A stretch of 64,000 nt of DNA from a bacterium (GCA_015075175.1 JABTUV010000009.1:62001-126000), one strand, 5' to 3'; counted from the stretch's first letter, positions 44,962-55,004 are shown. The notes: generated by a model from the sequence alone, not told the origin. Numbers and translations: made by a program.

Positions 44962-46128
44962 TCAAGCTTCCGCTTGGCTGCCTTCTTCTTCATGCTTTCT
45001 TCGCTCCCTCCGCGTCGCCGTCAGGTAGGCGCGCTCCAGCGTCTCGGCGGCGCGCGGCCAAGTGTAGTGGCCCGCGCGGGCCGGGGCGCGCGCGCGCCAT
45101 GCTTCCCGCTCCAAAGGCAGCCCTGAGAGAATCTCGCGGACCGCCGCGGCCAGGCCGGGAACGTCGCCGGCGGGAACCAGCCGACCCGCCTCGCCCACCA
45201 TCTCGGGCACGTCGCCCACGCGGTTGCTGACCACGGGCAGACCCGCCGCCAACGCTTCAGCGACCTTGAGGGGACTCTTGCAGCGTTCCATCTGCGTATC
45301 CTGGAAGGGCAGGAGCGCCAGGTCCGCGCCCGCCAGCCGAGCTGCGACGTCCCTGCGGTAGCCCATAAAATGCACCCGCGCCCGGATGCCCAGCGCCTCC
45401 GCCCGCGCCTCCAGCGCCGGCCGCGCCGGCCCGTCCCCGACCATCTCCAGCTCAACCTCACACCCCTGCTCCACCAGCGCCTTGACTACATGAAGGCATA
45501 TTTCCGCCTGCTGCACGCTCTCCAACTGGCCCACGTAGATGAGCCGCGGCGAGTGCGATGCGTTGCCGGGTGAGGGTAAAACGGGTGCAGAGTCCGCGCC
45601 CACGGGTAGATAAAACAGCTGGTCGTCGGGAACGCCCAGCCGCCGCGCCTCGTCCATGAGGGCATGGCTGGCCGCGCTCACGGTGTCCGCCAGCGTCGGC
45701 AGAAGCCGGTCGTAGCGAGACAGGAGATCAGCCAGGGCCGCCGAGCCGGTCAGCGCACGCGTAACCTCCGGCTCCCAGTCGTCCCAGTCGTAGTGCAGGG
45801 GTCGATCCGCCAGGTAGGCGCCCCACACGGCCGGAAGGCCGGCGTCGGGATAGGACTTCCAGAGATGCACCACGTCGGCGCGCCGCGCCAGTCGGCGTAT
45901 CCGCGAGAGATTGCCGGGCAGGGCGGTCGCGCGGCGCTCCAAGGCGACGACCTCGACGCCCTCCGGCAGCGCCCGCATGGGGCCGTACTCCGCCAACCGC
46001 CGCGCATGGGGAAAGTCGATCAGGGTTACCGCATGGCCGCGCCGCGCCAGCTCCTCGCAGAGGCGGGTCGCCCGCACCGCGCATCCTACGGTGCGCAAAC
46101 AGAACCGTTGCACGAAAAGGATTCTCAT
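44962..46128 (-). CDS. Glycosyltransferase, GT4 family (2)
   Basis: 388 residues of GT-B type: RILFVQRFCLRTVGCAVRATRLCEELARRGHAVTLID at the start, VVHLWKSYPDAGLPAVW, then LIYVGQLESVQQAEICLHVV, VHFMGYRRDVAARLAGADLALLPF and the ERCKSPLKVAEALAAGLPVVS donor motif. It is probably involved in surface polysaccharide or glycolipid synthesis. It is transcribed in the same direction as glycosyltransferase 1, after a short repeat gap, and diverges from the methyltransferase at 46220. Confidence 0.85.
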   Translation of the reverse strand: MRILFVQRFCLRTVGCAVRATRLCEELARRGHAVTLIDFPHARRLAEYGPMRALPEGVEVVALERRATALPGNLSRIRRLARRADVVHLWKSYPDAGLPAVWGAYLADRPLHYDWDDWEPEVTRALTGSAALADLLSRYDRLLPTLADTVSAASHALMDEARRLGVPDDQLFYLPVGADSAPVLPSPGNASHSPRLIYVGQLESVQQAEICLHVVKALVEQGCEVELEMVGDGPARPALEARAEALGIRARVHFMGYRRDVAARLAGADLALLPFQDTQMERCKSPLKVAEALAAGLPVVSNRVGDVPEMVGEAGRLVPAGDVPGLAAAVREILSGLPLEREAWRARAPARAGHYTWPRAAETLERAYLTATRRERRKHEEEGSQAEA

Positions 46129-46219
46129 GGACGCCTACGCGTGCTAATTTTATAAGTTGTATATACCATGAGTCGTCCCGAGCCGGGGAGAGATTTTCGG
46201 GACTCAACGTGAAGCGCGT

Positions 46220-46906
46220 ATGCATGCCAACGCGGCGTTGCCAACGTTCGACGGCGGGCGGCTGCGGCTGTTGCCGGAAAGGATGCTGGTCAAGACCGGC
46301 CCGGTAGACTTCGCGGACTGGAACTATCACGGCGTGCTGGGCTACATCCAGCGCCGCCGCTTCCACCTGGTGCTGGATGCGTTGAAGGGGCGGCGCGTCG
46401 AGCGGCTGTTGGAGCTGGGTTACGGCAGCGGCGTCTTCCAGCCCGAGCTGGCCCGGCATTGCGGCGAACTGCACGGCCTGGATGCGCACGACCAGAACCG
46501 CGCCGTAGCCGATGTCCTTTTTCGCGTCGGCGTCGCTTCGCAACTGATCTCGGCCTCGGCCGATCCCATGCCCTATCCGTCGGAGTACTTCGACTGCGTG
46601 GTGGCGGTGAGCGTGTTGGAGTTCATCGATGAGCTGGACCGCGCGTGCGGGGAAGTTGCGCGTGTCCTGAAGCCCGAGGGCGTATTGATCGTGGTCGCGC
46701 CGGGCCAGTCGCCGATTCTGGACCTGGGGCTGAAACTGTTGACCGGCCAGTCGGCGAAGCAGGATTTCGGCGACCGCCGGCGGAAGGAGGCCGCTGCGTT
46801 GGAGCGGCATTTTGAAACCGTGCAGCGCAAGACGTTTCCCGCCATTCCCCTTCCCGGTCTTTGCATCTACACCCTGAGGGTTCTGCGCAAGCGGCGGGTG
46901 CGGTAG
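46220..46906 (+). CDS. SAM-dependent methyltransferase (Methyltransf_11 type)
   Basis: 228 residues. Motif I LLELGYGSGVFQPELA (Gly-Tyr-Gly instead of Gly-x-Gly-x-Gly), an acidic strand LHGLDAHDQN, FDCVVAVSVLEFIDELD and VLKPEGVLIVVAPG define a class I small-molecule methyltransferase. It probably acts on a glycan or lipid, given the divergent glycosyltransferase genes. The intergenic region contains AT-rich tataa and tatata stretches that may be the divergent promoters. Confidence 0.8.
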   Translation: MHANAALPTFDGGRLRLLPERMLVKTGPVDFADWNYHGVLGYIQRRRFHLVLDALKGRRVERLLELGYGSGVFQPELARHCGELHGLDAHDQNRAVADVLFRVGVASQLISASADPMPYPSEYFDCVVAVSVLEFIDELDRACGEVARVLKPEGVLIVVAPGQSPILDLGLKLLTGQSAKQDFGDRRRKEAAALERHFETVQRKTFPAIPLPGLCIYTLRVLRKRRVR

Positions 46907-47080
46907 GCGCTCTTGCGGGCGATGGGGCGCCGGGCTTACGGGTGGGGACGGCTCCCCTCACCCCACTCGAAGCGCCGGTACCACCCCGGCCAATTCCGCT
47001 CGCATGGGCAGGATGCCCATGCCACCCAAGAGTACTCTCCTCGGTATTACTACTGTGGCCATAATTTGTGTGGCATCGAG

Positions 47081-47106
47081 ACGCCGTAGTTGCGCAGCGT
47101 GCTGCG
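47081..47106. repeat. Family B repeat arm
   Basis: cgccgtagttgcgcagcgtg followed by ctgcgc, identical over 26 bp to 60131-60156. Preceded in both cases by the same catcgaga flank. Confidence 0.8.
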
Positions 47107-47158
47107 CCCGCGAGCGCCCGAACACGCCCGGTGATTCATGGCCTCAGTATTATTCTCC

Positions 47159-47290
47159 GCGCTCTCTGCGCCTCTCCGCGCTCTCTGCGCCTCTCCGCGC
47201 CCTCTGCGCCTCTCCGCGCCCTCTGCGCCTCTGCGCGCCCTCTGCGCCTCTGCGCGAGCTCTGCGCCTCTGCGCGAGCTCTCCCCTCTGC
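47159..47290. repeat. 18-bp tandem repeat (ctctgcgcctctccgcgc)
   Basis: About seven imperfect copies of an 18-bp pyrimidine-rich unit, open in all plus-strand frames by composition. It lies 50 bp upstream of the ABC ATPase gene. Nothing in the 46907-47338 gap looks like a gene. Confidence 0.88.
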
Positions 47291-47338
47291 ATTCTCTGCG
47301 CTTGCGCGGGGGGGCGGTTCTGCTAGGCTGGCGCCGTC

Positions 47339-48262
47339 ATGCGCGACGTGAATGCTCCCGTAGTTCGGGCGAGAAATCTCACCAAGCGCTACGGCCCCTT
47401 CCTTGCGGTCGATCACATCGACTTCGACATCCGGCCGGGCGAGTGTTTCGGCCTGTTGGGTCCCAACGGCGCCGGCAAGAGCACCACCATCAAGATGCTG
47501 CACTGCTTCTTTCCCCCCAGCGAGGGGGAGCTGTCGCTGTTCGGCCTTCCGGCGGAGACGCACGCGCGCGAGATCAAGGCGCGCATGGGCGTGTGCGGGC
47601 AGGAGCCCAGCCTGGACCCCGATCTATCGGTCCTGCAGAACTTGGTCGTGTTCGCGCGCTACTTCAACAACACGGGCCGCGAGGCGCGGCGGCGCGCCGA
47701 GCAGCTCTTGGCCTTCATCTCGCTCTCGCACAAGAAAAACGCGCCCATCGTCTCGCTCTCCGGCGGCATGAAGCGGCGCCTGCAGATCGCCCGCGCGCTT
47801 CTCTCCGACCCGCAACTGGTCATCCTCGACGAGCCGACCACCGGCCTGGACCCCCAGTCCCGCCACCAGGTGTGGGACCGCATCAGCCATCTCAAAATGG
47901 AGGGCAAGACGATTCTCCTGACCACGCACTACATGGATGAGGCGGAGACGCTGTGCGACCGGCTGCTCATCATGGACCACGGAAAGATTTTGGAGGAGGG
48001 GACGCCGCCGGAGCTGATCGCGCGCCACGTGGGCGGCTGGGTGATTGAGATCGTCCACCCCACCTTGGAGGTGCGGGCCTGGTTGTCGGAGCGGGGACTG
48101 GCGTTCGAGGAGACGAGCGCGCGCGCGGTGCTGCATCCGCCGGACGCGGAGGCGCTCTTCCACGCGCTGCGGCAGCGCTTCCCCGGTTGCAGTTGCAGCC
48201 TGCGACGGGCCACGCTGGAGGACGTGTTTCTCAAACTGACCGGGAGGGAGCTGCGTGAATAG
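47339..48262 (+). CDS. ABC transporter ATP-binding protein (NodI-like)
   Basis: 307 residues. Walker A GPNGAGKST, Q-loop GVCGQEPSLDPD, signature LSGGMKRRLQIARALL, Walker B LVILDEPTTGLDP and the switch His (TTHYMDEAE) are intact. The C-terminal extension (VRAWLSERGLAFEETS, LEDVFLKLTGRELRE) is like NodI/DrrA ATPases. It energises the ABC-2 permease encoded next, overlapping by 8 bp. The exported substrate is unknown; a lipid-linked or glycan compound is possible. Confidence 0.92.
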   Translation: MRDVNAPVVRARNLTKRYGPFLAVDHIDFDIRPGECFGLLGPNGAGKSTTIKMLHCFFPPSEGELSLFGLPAETHAREIKARMGVCGQEPSLDPDLSVLQNLVVFARYFNNTGREARRRAEQLLAFISLSHKKNAPIVSLSGGMKRRLQIARALLSDPQLVILDEPTTGLDPQSRHQVWDRISHLKMEGKTILLTTHYMDEAETLCDRLLIMDHGKILEEGTPPELIARHVGGWVIEIVHPTLEVRAWLSERGLAFEETSARAVLHPPDAEALFHALRQRFPGCSCSLRRATLEDVFLKLTGRELRE

Positions 48263-49079
48263 GCGCGCCCACGGACTCAGTTGGCGCGCGGTGCGCGTCT
48301 GGCAGCGCAACCTGGACGTCTGGAAGCGCGGCTGGAAGATCAACTTTCTGCCGCCGCTCCTGGAACCCATCTTCACCATTCTCGCCTTCGGCGCGGGCCT
48401 CGGCGCCATGATCGGCAGCGTCACCTATCGCGGCCAGGACTACGGCTACGTGCAGTTCATCATCCCCGCCATCATCAGCATCAGCATGATGTACTCGTCG
48501 TTTTTCGAGACCAGCTACGCCTCGTTCGTGCGCATGTATTACCAGAAAACCTTTGACGCCATGATGACCACGCCGCTTTCGGCCTACGACGTGATCGCCG
48601 GCGAACTCCTGTGGGGCGCGACCAAACCGGTTTTTTATACCTCGATCCTGCTCTGCGTGGTCAGCGTGATGGACCTCTTCGTCGGCGGGCCGCCGTTCCT
48701 GCACTATCCCGACAGCCTGTTGCTTCTGCCCTTCTGCGTCGTGCCCGGGATCGCTGTTGCATGCACGGGGATGGTGTGCACGGCGCTGGTGCCGCACATC
48801 GAGGATTTCAACATTCCGTTTTTTCTCTTCGTGACGCCGATGTTTCTTTTTTCGGGGACGTTCTTCCCGCTGGACCAGTTGCCCGACTGGGTGGGCATCG
48901 TGGCGCAGGCGTTTCCCTTGACCCACACGGTCCGGATCGCGCGCGCGGCGACGCTGGGGCGACTGGAGGCGGGCCTCTTCCTGTCGCTTCTCTTTCTTGC
49001 CGTCTGGACGCTCGTGTTCGGCTGGCTGGCGCTGCGGCTGATGCGGCGGCGACTGCTGGGGACGAACCTGCCGGGATGA
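48255..49079 (+). CDS. ABC-2 type permease (NodJ-like)
   Basis: 274 residues, six membrane segments, with the typical ABC-2 N-terminal cytoplasmic helix (RVWQRNLDVWKRGWKINFLPPLLEPI), YYQKTFDAMMTTPLSAYDVIAGELLWG coupling region and the late FFLFVTPMFLFSGTFFPLDQLPDW motif of NodJ-like exporters. It partners the upstream ATPase. Confidence 0.9.
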   Translation: MNRRAHGLSWRAVRVWQRNLDVWKRGWKINFLPPLLEPIFTILAFGAGLGAMIGSVTYRGQDYGYVQFIIPAIISISMMYSSFFETSYASFVRMYYQKTFDAMMTTPLSAYDVIAGELLWGATKPVFYTSILLCVVSVMDLFVGGPPFLHYPDSLLLLPFCVVPGIAVACTGMVCTALVPHIEDFNIPFFLFVTPMFLFSGTFFPLDQLPDWVGIVAQAFPLTHTVRIARAATLGRLEAGLFLSLLFLAVWTLVFGWLALRLMRRRLLGTNLPG

Positions 49080-49332
49080 CCTCTGAACCCTCTCCCGCCG
49101 GGAGAGGGCAGGGTGAGGGGAGAGGAGGCGCAGTTGCAACTTCAGATTGAGTCCGATTCATGCCATGATCTCGCCGACATGCCCGGGGAATCGTGTGGAG
49201 TGCGGCTGCTTGCAGCCGCTATTGTCGGTAAAGGCTCGCCCGCGGCAGCAAGCAGCCGCATTCCCCACGACAAGCCAGGTATTCCCCGGCCGCCATACCA
49301 TCCTATCAACCGGGAGCCTGGGGGCGGCGCCA
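49080..49332. repeat. Inverted repeats, families H and C
   Basis: ctctcccgccgggagag directly after the permease stop is a strong hairpin and may terminate or protect the transcript. At 49195-49267 two family C arms face each other (gtggagtgcggctgcttgc and gcaagcagccgcattcccc). No gene is visible. Confidence 0.7.
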
Positions 49333-50126
49333 TTGAAAATCAGAGAGATTCGCAATCATTTCCTCGCCCGCGCCGATTGGGTGGATCCCGAGCGGACGGT
49401 GGACCGCGTGATCGTGGGCGATCCTGAGCGCGACGTCGACCGCTGCCTGGTCGTCTGGATGCCGAGCCTCTCCGCGCTGCACACGCCGCGGACGAGGGCT
49501 TTCCGCTCGTCATCTGCCATGGTTTCACCTTCTGGAATCATCGCGATGAGATACCGCCCGACAACCGGCTGATGCGGGAGAAGCTGCAATTCATCCGCGA
49601 CCACGAGCTGGCGATTCTGCGCAATCATGACTGCTGGGACCGCTGGCCCGGAATCGGCATTCCCTTTGCCTGGGCGCGGGCGCTGGGATTCGAGAACGAG
49701 CCGAGCCGGGTGAGCGCCTCCCGCTACCAGCACCGCTATGACATCCCGCCCATTTCGCTGGACAGGTTGGCGGCGCGCATCGCCCGCCGCTGCCAATCGT
49801 TGGGAGAGCGCGCGGTGCAAGTCATCGGCGACGGGGACGCGCGGGTCTCGCGCATCGGCGTCGGCACGGGCGCCGTCTGCCGCATCGAGGAGTTTCTCCA
49901 GTTGGAATGCGACTGCTCCATCGTGTGCGATGACGGCGCCCGCTACTGGGACCAGATTCAGTTGGCGGCGGACATGGACCACCCGGTGGTCCGGGTGAAT
50001 CACGGCACCTCCGAGGAGCCGGGCATGGCCACGCTTGCCGGCTACATCAACGCGAACCTGCCGGGGCTTTCCGCCCGTCATCTGTCCCAGGGTTGCCGGT
50101 ACCGGCTGGTGGGCGGGAGGAGCTGA
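49333..50126 (+). CDS. Nif3-like protein (DUF34), one frame break
   Basis: About 264 residues. From a TTG at 49333: KIREIRNHFLARADWVDPERTVDRVIVGDPERDV and CLVVWMPSLSALHT. After a slip near 49484 the text continues in another frame with ADEGFPLVICHGFTFWNHRDE, LRNHDCWDRWPGIGIPFAW and later VIGDGDARVSRIGVGTGAVC, AADMDHPVVRVNHGTSEEPGM. This is the Nif3/NGG1-interacting family, metal-binding proteins of uncertain function once called GTP cyclohydrolase I type 2. The usual His-Glu-Pro-x-Phe-Trp-Asn-His is His-Gly-Phe-Thr-Phe-Trp-Asn-His here. Confidence 0.78.
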
Positions 50127-50169
50127 GGCGGGCGGCGCGCAATCGTAGGGTGCGCACCGCGCACCACTC

Positions 50170-50510
50170 GCAACCTGCATTCACCCGCGAACTGTCCCTC
50201 GTGAGCGACTCCCCATGCCTGGGGGACGGGCGGCACAAACCCTCCCTCTCCCTCGCCGGTCTCTATCATCCCTCTCCATCATCCGCGCGAAGGGATTTCG
50301 GCTTGAAGCGTCTCCTCCCCTGGGCCGTCTGGTGCACTGCGGCGGCGGCTCCCTGGATCCTCGCCGGCTATCCCGCCAGTACCAACCCCCTCCTGGCTCC
50401 GGTGCTATTCGGGCGCTACAGTCCGCTCTTTCTCGCCCTGTATCCCTGTACGCGCTGGTGCTCCTGCCCGCGCTGTACGTCTGGCTGCTGGAACCGCCGG
50501 TGTCGCGGCG
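50170..50510. repeat. Inverted segmental duplication, copy 2
   Basis: 341 bp, the inverse of 25681-26027. It contains the upstream region and first 69 codons or so of the SGNH gene. A CCCC run in copy 1 is CCC here (about 50447), shifting the frame. Copy 2 is the likely source because the open frame continues beyond it. Confidence 0.92.
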
Positions 50511-51801
50511 TGGGCGGCTGTGGGCGACCTCGCGCGTGACGTTCACTTTCGCCGTCTGGTTCCTGGGCGGCGCCCTGCTGCTGGAAGGCTTCCTGCGCCT
50601 TCGCCCCGACTTCGTCGCCGGCCCGGTTCGCGTCTTTCTTCCCGCCTTCGGGGATTATCTCACTCAGGGCCGCGCCCGCGCCCGCTTTCCCGATCCCGTG
50701 CTGGGTTATCGCCTGGATCCCGACTTCCAGTACTTCCAACCCACCACGGCGTGCGACGGTGACCTTTATCATCTGGGTCACGCCTTTCCCACCGACTGGG
50801 AGCTGGAAAACCTCGACCGGACCCCCTCTCCCGAACTGGTCCTGGATGCGCGCGGCTTCCGCGGCCTCTCCGGCCGGGGCGACCGGCGCCTGCTCTTTCT
50901 GGGCGACTCTTTCGTGGACAACTGGCGCTATCCGCTGGCCGACAACTGGTGTAATCGCGTCGGCGCGGCGCTGGCGCGGCAGGTCGTGGTCATGGGCGTG
51001 GGCGGCTACGGCGTACCCCAGGAGGCCATCGCCCTGCACCAGCATTTTTCCGCCTACCGGCCGCACGGCGTCCTGCACTGCATCTTCACCGGCAACGACA
51101 TCTACGACGCGCAGGTTTTCACGGCCTGGCGGGCCTCGGGATTGCCCCTCTGGCAGTGGGAAATCCGCGACAGCCGCCCGCTGGAGCGTTCGCCCACGCT
51201 GGCCTACGCCGCCGCCCTCTTTTCCCCTTTCTGGCAGCGCCGCCATGAAGAACGGGCGGCGCGCTGGAAGACCGACAACCTGCAACCCTTTCGCGGCGTG
51301 ATCGGCGGCGCGAGCATGACGCTCGCCTTCCATCCCATTTACCTGCGCAACGTGGCCGCCTCCTCGGCCGAGATCATGGCGCAACCCGGCTGGCCGCCGA
51401 CCGTCGCCGGCCTCGTGGCCTGCCGGCGGCTGTGCGAAAAGCACGGCGCCCGCTATGGGTTGGTGATTCTGCCCAGCAAGGCGGACGTGTATCTGCCCCA
51501 CATTCTGGACCAGGTAGACGGTCTGGCGCTCCTGCGGGCCGCCGAGGCGCCGCCGTACACGCCCGGCCACGCCCACAGATTCAAAGAGGCCGTCAAGTCC
51601 CATCGCAACGGAACCGCCGCCGCCGTCGCGGCCTGGGCCAAAGAGGCGGGCGTGCCCGTTTACGACCTCTCTCCGGCGTTCTTTGCGGCGGCCGATGAGG
51701 GAAAGCAAACCTACCTTAGCTTCGATACCCACTGGAACGACGCCGGCCATCGCCTCGCCGCCGAAACCCTCGCCTCCCTGCTCGCCGCCGACGGGTGGTA
51801 G
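50303..51801 (+). CDS. Membrane-anchored SGNH/AlgX-like protein, one frameshift
   Basis: About 499 residues from a TTG (shared with the truncated copy at 25889). Two N-terminal membrane helices (AVWCTAAAAPWILA; TFTFAVWFLGGALLLEGFL) precede a periplasmic domain with the GDS block (RRLLFLGDSFVDNWRYPL), GVGGYGVPQEAIALHQHF, FTGNDIYDAQVF and the catalytic SFDTHWNDAGHRLAAE. This is the arrangement of SGNH-hydrolase-like proteins related to AlgX/AlgJ that move or remove acetyl groups on exopolysaccharide. A one-base C-run difference near 50447 breaks the frame after LFLALYP. Confidence 0.8.
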
Positions 51802-51942
51802 CGCCGCCCCTTTCCCGACTATAGGTCCTATTGGTCCTATGCGTCCTATAGGTCCCATTGAAAAAAGTTGCGGACAAGCCGGTCTTTCCGGCGTATCCTG
51901 AGCCATTGCCTTGCCGTGTAACCCATATTTCATGTAGTAAAG

Positions 51943-54153
51943 GTGCGCTTCAGGATGGTCAGACTCCTTTTCGCCGCCCTTTTGGGCTTCGTCATGCTTG
52001 CGCCCGGTTCGTACGGGCAGTCCAAGCGAATCGACTTGCAGAGCGAGTCGGCGCGGGCAGAGACGGTGCGGCAACTTCTGGACGAAAGCGTGCGCGCCAA
52101 GGCGGAGGCCGAGGCCGTCGCCCGCGCCCGCGGCCTTTCCGTGCGCGGACGAACCCTGGACGGCCGCACCTACGAACTGATGGAGTTCCATCCCGACGCC
52201 GGAAGCGTCTACTACATCAGCGACAACCGCAACGCCGCCATCACCACCAACGCGCACGCCATCCGCAATACGGCCCCGTACAACCTGTCGGGAGCGGGCC
52301 TGCGCGTCGGCATCTGGGACGAGGCGGGCGCACGTCCCACCCACCAGGAGCTGGCGGGCCGGGTCACGCTCAAGGATGGCACCCCCGTGGCCTCGCACTC
52401 GACCCACGTGGCGGGAACCATCGGAGCGGCGGGCATCGATCCCAACGCCCTGGGCATGGCCCCCAGCGTGCTCTTTGACTCTTACGACTGGGCCTCCGAT
52501 TATCCCGAGATGACCGCCGCGGCGGCTACCGCGCCGGGCCAGGCGGGCCGCATCCACCTCTCCAACCACTCCTACGGCACGCTGGCCGGCTGGGAGCAGG
52601 GCGACTTCTCCGGCAACACCGGCTACCACTGGTTCGGCGGCGCCCTGGCGCGCGAGGACTTCGAGTTCGGCCGCTACAGCGCCCGCGCCCGCGACTGGGA
52701 CGCCCTCTGCGTCGCCGCTCCCTATTATCTGCCCTTCAAGTCCACCGGCAACGACCGCGACCACGCCGCTCCCCCCAATGGCACGATCTACTGGTACGAA
52801 CTCAACGACAGCTTCGGCAACTGGGTCTCCAAAACCTACAATCCCGCGACCGACCCCTATCCCGACGGTTACAAGGGAGGCTACGACACGATTCCCTCCT
52901 ACGCCAACGCCAAGAACATCGTCACGGTCGGCGCGGTCAACGACGCGGTCGTCGGGGGGAACCGCAATCTGTCGGGCGCGACCATGTCCAGCTTCTCCGG
53001 GTGGGGTCCCAGCGACGACGGGCGCATCAAGCCCGACCTGGTCGCCAACGGCGTCAGCGTCTATTCCGCCTTGGCCACGTCAGACACCGCCTACGGCGCC
53101 GCCAGCGGGTCGAGCATGAGTACCCCCAACGCCGCGGGCACGGCGCTGCTACTGGTCGAGTACTACAACCGGCTCTTCCCCGGTTCCGCCATGCGCAACA
53201 GCACGTTGAAGGGACTGCTCATTCATACCGCCGACGATTTGGGCAATCCCGGCCCCGACTACCAGTTCGGTTGGGGTCTCATCAATGCTCAGGCGGCGGC
53301 GGACTTGATCGCGGCGCACGCGGCGACTCCCGCCGACCAGCGCATCTTTGAGGCGCAACTGGACGGCGCCAACCCGACACGCTCCTACGCCCTCTACTGG
53401 AACGGCGTCTCCCCGATTCGCGTCACCCTCTGCTGGACCGACCCGGAAGCCAACTCCAGCGTCACGCTCAACGACCCGACTCCGCGCCTGATTAACGATC
53501 TGGACCTGCGGGTGCTGGGACCCGGCGGTTCGCCGACCTATCCGCCTTTTATTTTGGACCCGGACAATCCGGGCAATCCGGCGATTACGGGGGACAACGT
53601 CCGAGACAACGTGGAGCAGATGTTCCTGCCTGCGCCGCCCGCCGCAGGTCAATACACCGTCCAGGTTTCGCACAAGGGCGCGTTGAACGGCGGCTCGCAG
53701 GTCTTTTCGCTGCTGACGACGGGCCTGGTCGCGGCCGTCGGGACGCCGACGCCCACGCCCACGCCGACCCACACCGGCACTCCCACGCCCACCCCGACCC
53801 TGGCGCCGCCCTCCGCGCCGCCGCAGTGGTTCCCGCCCGAGTTGGTCGGGCTGCCCGCCAACTCCGGTCTGCACGCCGCCGCCCTCGACCTGTCCAACTA
53901 CGTACAGGACGACAACACGCCCCCGCACTTCCTCATTTTCAGCGTGGTGTCGCAGACCCAACCGGGCGTGGTTTTCGTGAGCGTGACGCCGACCGGCGTG
54001 GTCTCCGCGGACGTGCAGCCCAACCAGCGGGGCGTAAACACCGTGGTCTTCCGCGTCCGCGACGCCTCCGGCAATACCGCCGACGTCGCCCTCGACTTCG
54101 CAGTCATGGGCGCGACCGGCGTGCCCCTTGGAGCCTGGCAGCGGCTGGAATAG
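51943..54153 (+). CDS. Secreted subtilisin-like serine protease with Thr/Pro linker
   Basis: 736 residues. A signal peptide (LLFAALLGFVMLAPGSYG) and propeptide-like helical region precede an S8 catalytic domain: Asp in VGIWDEAGARPTHQEL, His in SHSTHVAGTIGAAG, Ser in SGSSMSTPNAAGTALL. A jelly-roll segment (RVTLCWTDPEANSS, YTVQVSHKGAL), a TPTPTPTPTHTGTPTPTPT linker and a C-terminal cadherin-like domain (LDLSNYVQDDNTPPHFLIF) follow. It should degrade extracellular protein or peptide. The linker style matches the FGE-domain protein at 25993. The start may be 51943 or 51955. Confidence 0.9.
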   Translation: MRFRMVRLLFAALLGFVMLAPGSYGQSKRIDLQSESARAETVRQLLDESVRAKAEAEAVARARGLSVRGRTLDGRTYELMEFHPDAGSVYYISDNRNAAITTNAHAIRNTAPYNLSGAGLRVGIWDEAGARPTHQELAGRVTLKDGTPVASHSTHVAGTIGAAGIDPNALGMAPSVLFDSYDWASDYPEMTAAAATAPGQAGRIHLSNHSYGTLAGWEQGDFSGNTGYHWFGGALAREDFEFGRYSARARDWDALCVAAPYYLPFKSTGNDRDHAAPPNGTIYWYELNDSFGNWVSKTYNPATDPYPDGYKGGYDTIPSYANAKNIVTVGAVNDAVVGGNRNLSGATMSSFSGWGPSDDGRIKPDLVANGVSVYSALATSDTAYGAASGSSMSTPNAAGTALLLVEYYNRLFPGSAMRNSTLKGLLIHTADDLGNPGPDYQFGWGLINAQAAADLIAAHAATPADQRIFEAQLDGANPTRSYALYWNGVSPIRVTLCWTDPEANSSVTLNDPTPRLINDLDLRVLGPGGSPTYPPFILDPDNPGNPAITGDNVRDNVEQMFLPAPPAAGQYTVQVSHKGALNGGSQVFSLLTTGLVAAVGTPTPTPTPTHTGTPTPTPTLAPPSAPPQWFPPELVGLPANSGLHAAALDLSNYVQDDNTPPHFLIFSVVSQTQPGVVFVSVTPTGVVSADVQPNQRGVNTVVFRVRDASGNTADVALDFAVMGATGVPLGAWQRLE

Positions 54154-54275
54154 GCGGGGGCATTTTGCCGCAGACTCCCGCGTCTCCCGCGACATTATTG
54201 GTTTCCTGCATACCGGGGACCTGCCCAGTCCTGTCAAAATCGCGGATTTGACGTCAAAACCACCCGCTCCGGTTC

Positions 54276-54290
54276 AGGCACGCGCCTTGC
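54276..54290 (+). promoter_or_regulatory. Sigma54-like promoter before the response regulator
   Basis: AGGCACGCGCCTTGC: GG at 54277-54278 and GC at 54289-54290 with the invariant 10-nt gap, matching TGGCACNNNNNTTGC except for the first base. About 40 bp upstream of the start codon. Confidence 0.6.
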
Positions 54291-54328
54291 TACCTTCCCT
54301 CCCGCGAAAGGATGCACCCCTGACCGCC

Positions 54329-54751
54329 ATGTTTTATGAAGGACGGATCCACCTATTGGAGACCAGACCCCAGTCCCCGCCGCGAGTACTGGTTTTGGAC
54401 GACGATCCCGAAATGGTTCGCCTGGTGGAAAAAGTCCTGTCCCGCCGCAACTATGCCGTCACCGCCGCGGTTTCCCCCCAGGATGCCCTCGAAGAGCTGC
54501 TGTCGGGCTATTATGACCTGCTCATTACCGACCTGCGGATGCCGGGCATGGACGGGTTGTCGCTCATGCGCATCTGCCTGGAGGCGGTCCCGCGCATGAA
54601 AGTCGTCGTGATGAGCGCCTACGGGGACATCGAGGACTACCGGGCGGCTTTGGCCGCCGGCGCCTTCGGCTATCTGCCCAAGCCGCTCTCCATTACTGAG
54701 TTGCAGGAGATCACCGACCGCGCCCTCGCCGACCGCCGCAACCGCCGCTGA
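54329..54751 (+). CDS. Single-domain response regulator (receiver only)
   Basis: 140 residues. A complete receiver fold: acidic VLDDDP, phosphoacceptor Asp in LLITDLRMPGMDGLSL, Ser in VVMSAYG, Lys in YLPKPLS. There is no output domain, so it acts by protein interaction or in a phosphorelay. The start is ATG 54329; longer in-frame sequence upstream is not conserved-looking. A sigma54-like site precedes it, and the hydrogenase operon with its own sigma54 site follows 310 bp later. Confidence 0.82.
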   Translation: MFYEGRIHLLETRPQSPPRVLVLDDDPEMVRLVEKVLSRRNYAVTAAVSPQDALEELLSGYYDLLITDLRMPGMDGLSLMRICLEAVPRMKVVVMSAYGDIEDYRAALAAGAFGYLPKPLSITELQEITDRALADRRNRR

Positions 54752-55004
54752 GCATTCGTTCCATACGTGCCATAAGTCCTACTCGTCCCATTCTGCCTCA
54801 CTTCCCCCTCTTTTTTGAGACAGCTACCGTCTCAATTAGGGACAACATGCCCCGATATTTCTCGCTCTCCGCCAAGCGTGGTTTTTCACAACATGCGCCC
54901 ATGGCTCCACTTGCGTTTGTAACTGTGATAAAAATAACGAGTTACGATGCCTGCTTGCCCCGCCGCCTCGAGTTCCCTTAACCAAACTAAGCAAATCCCC
55001 CTTC
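54752..55004. other. Intergenic region upstream of the hydrogenase promoter
   Basis: Holds imperfect gtcctactcgtcccattctg-type repeats (relatives at 51815-51860) and an inverted repeat ttgagac/gtctcaa near 54813-54835. The T-run precedes rather than follows the latter on the plus strand, so it is not a terminator for the upstream gene. Possible activator sites for the sigma54 promoter would lie here, but none is evident. Confidence 0.45.

Noticed and set aside
47150-47563. Arg/Glu/Ala-rich protein on the minus strand
   Set aside because: It is the translation of an 18-bp tandem repeat and is antisense to the ABC ATPase gene.
50416-52764. A 782-residue minus-strand frame
   Set aside because: It is antisense to the SGNH and subtilase genes, which have clear domains, and has no recognisable domain itself; it stays open because of high third-position GC.
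54811-54840. Intrinsic terminator after the response regulator
   Set aside because: The ttgagac/gtctcaa hairpin has its T-run on the 5' side on the plus strand and an A-run after it on the minus strand, so it fits a terminator on neither strand.
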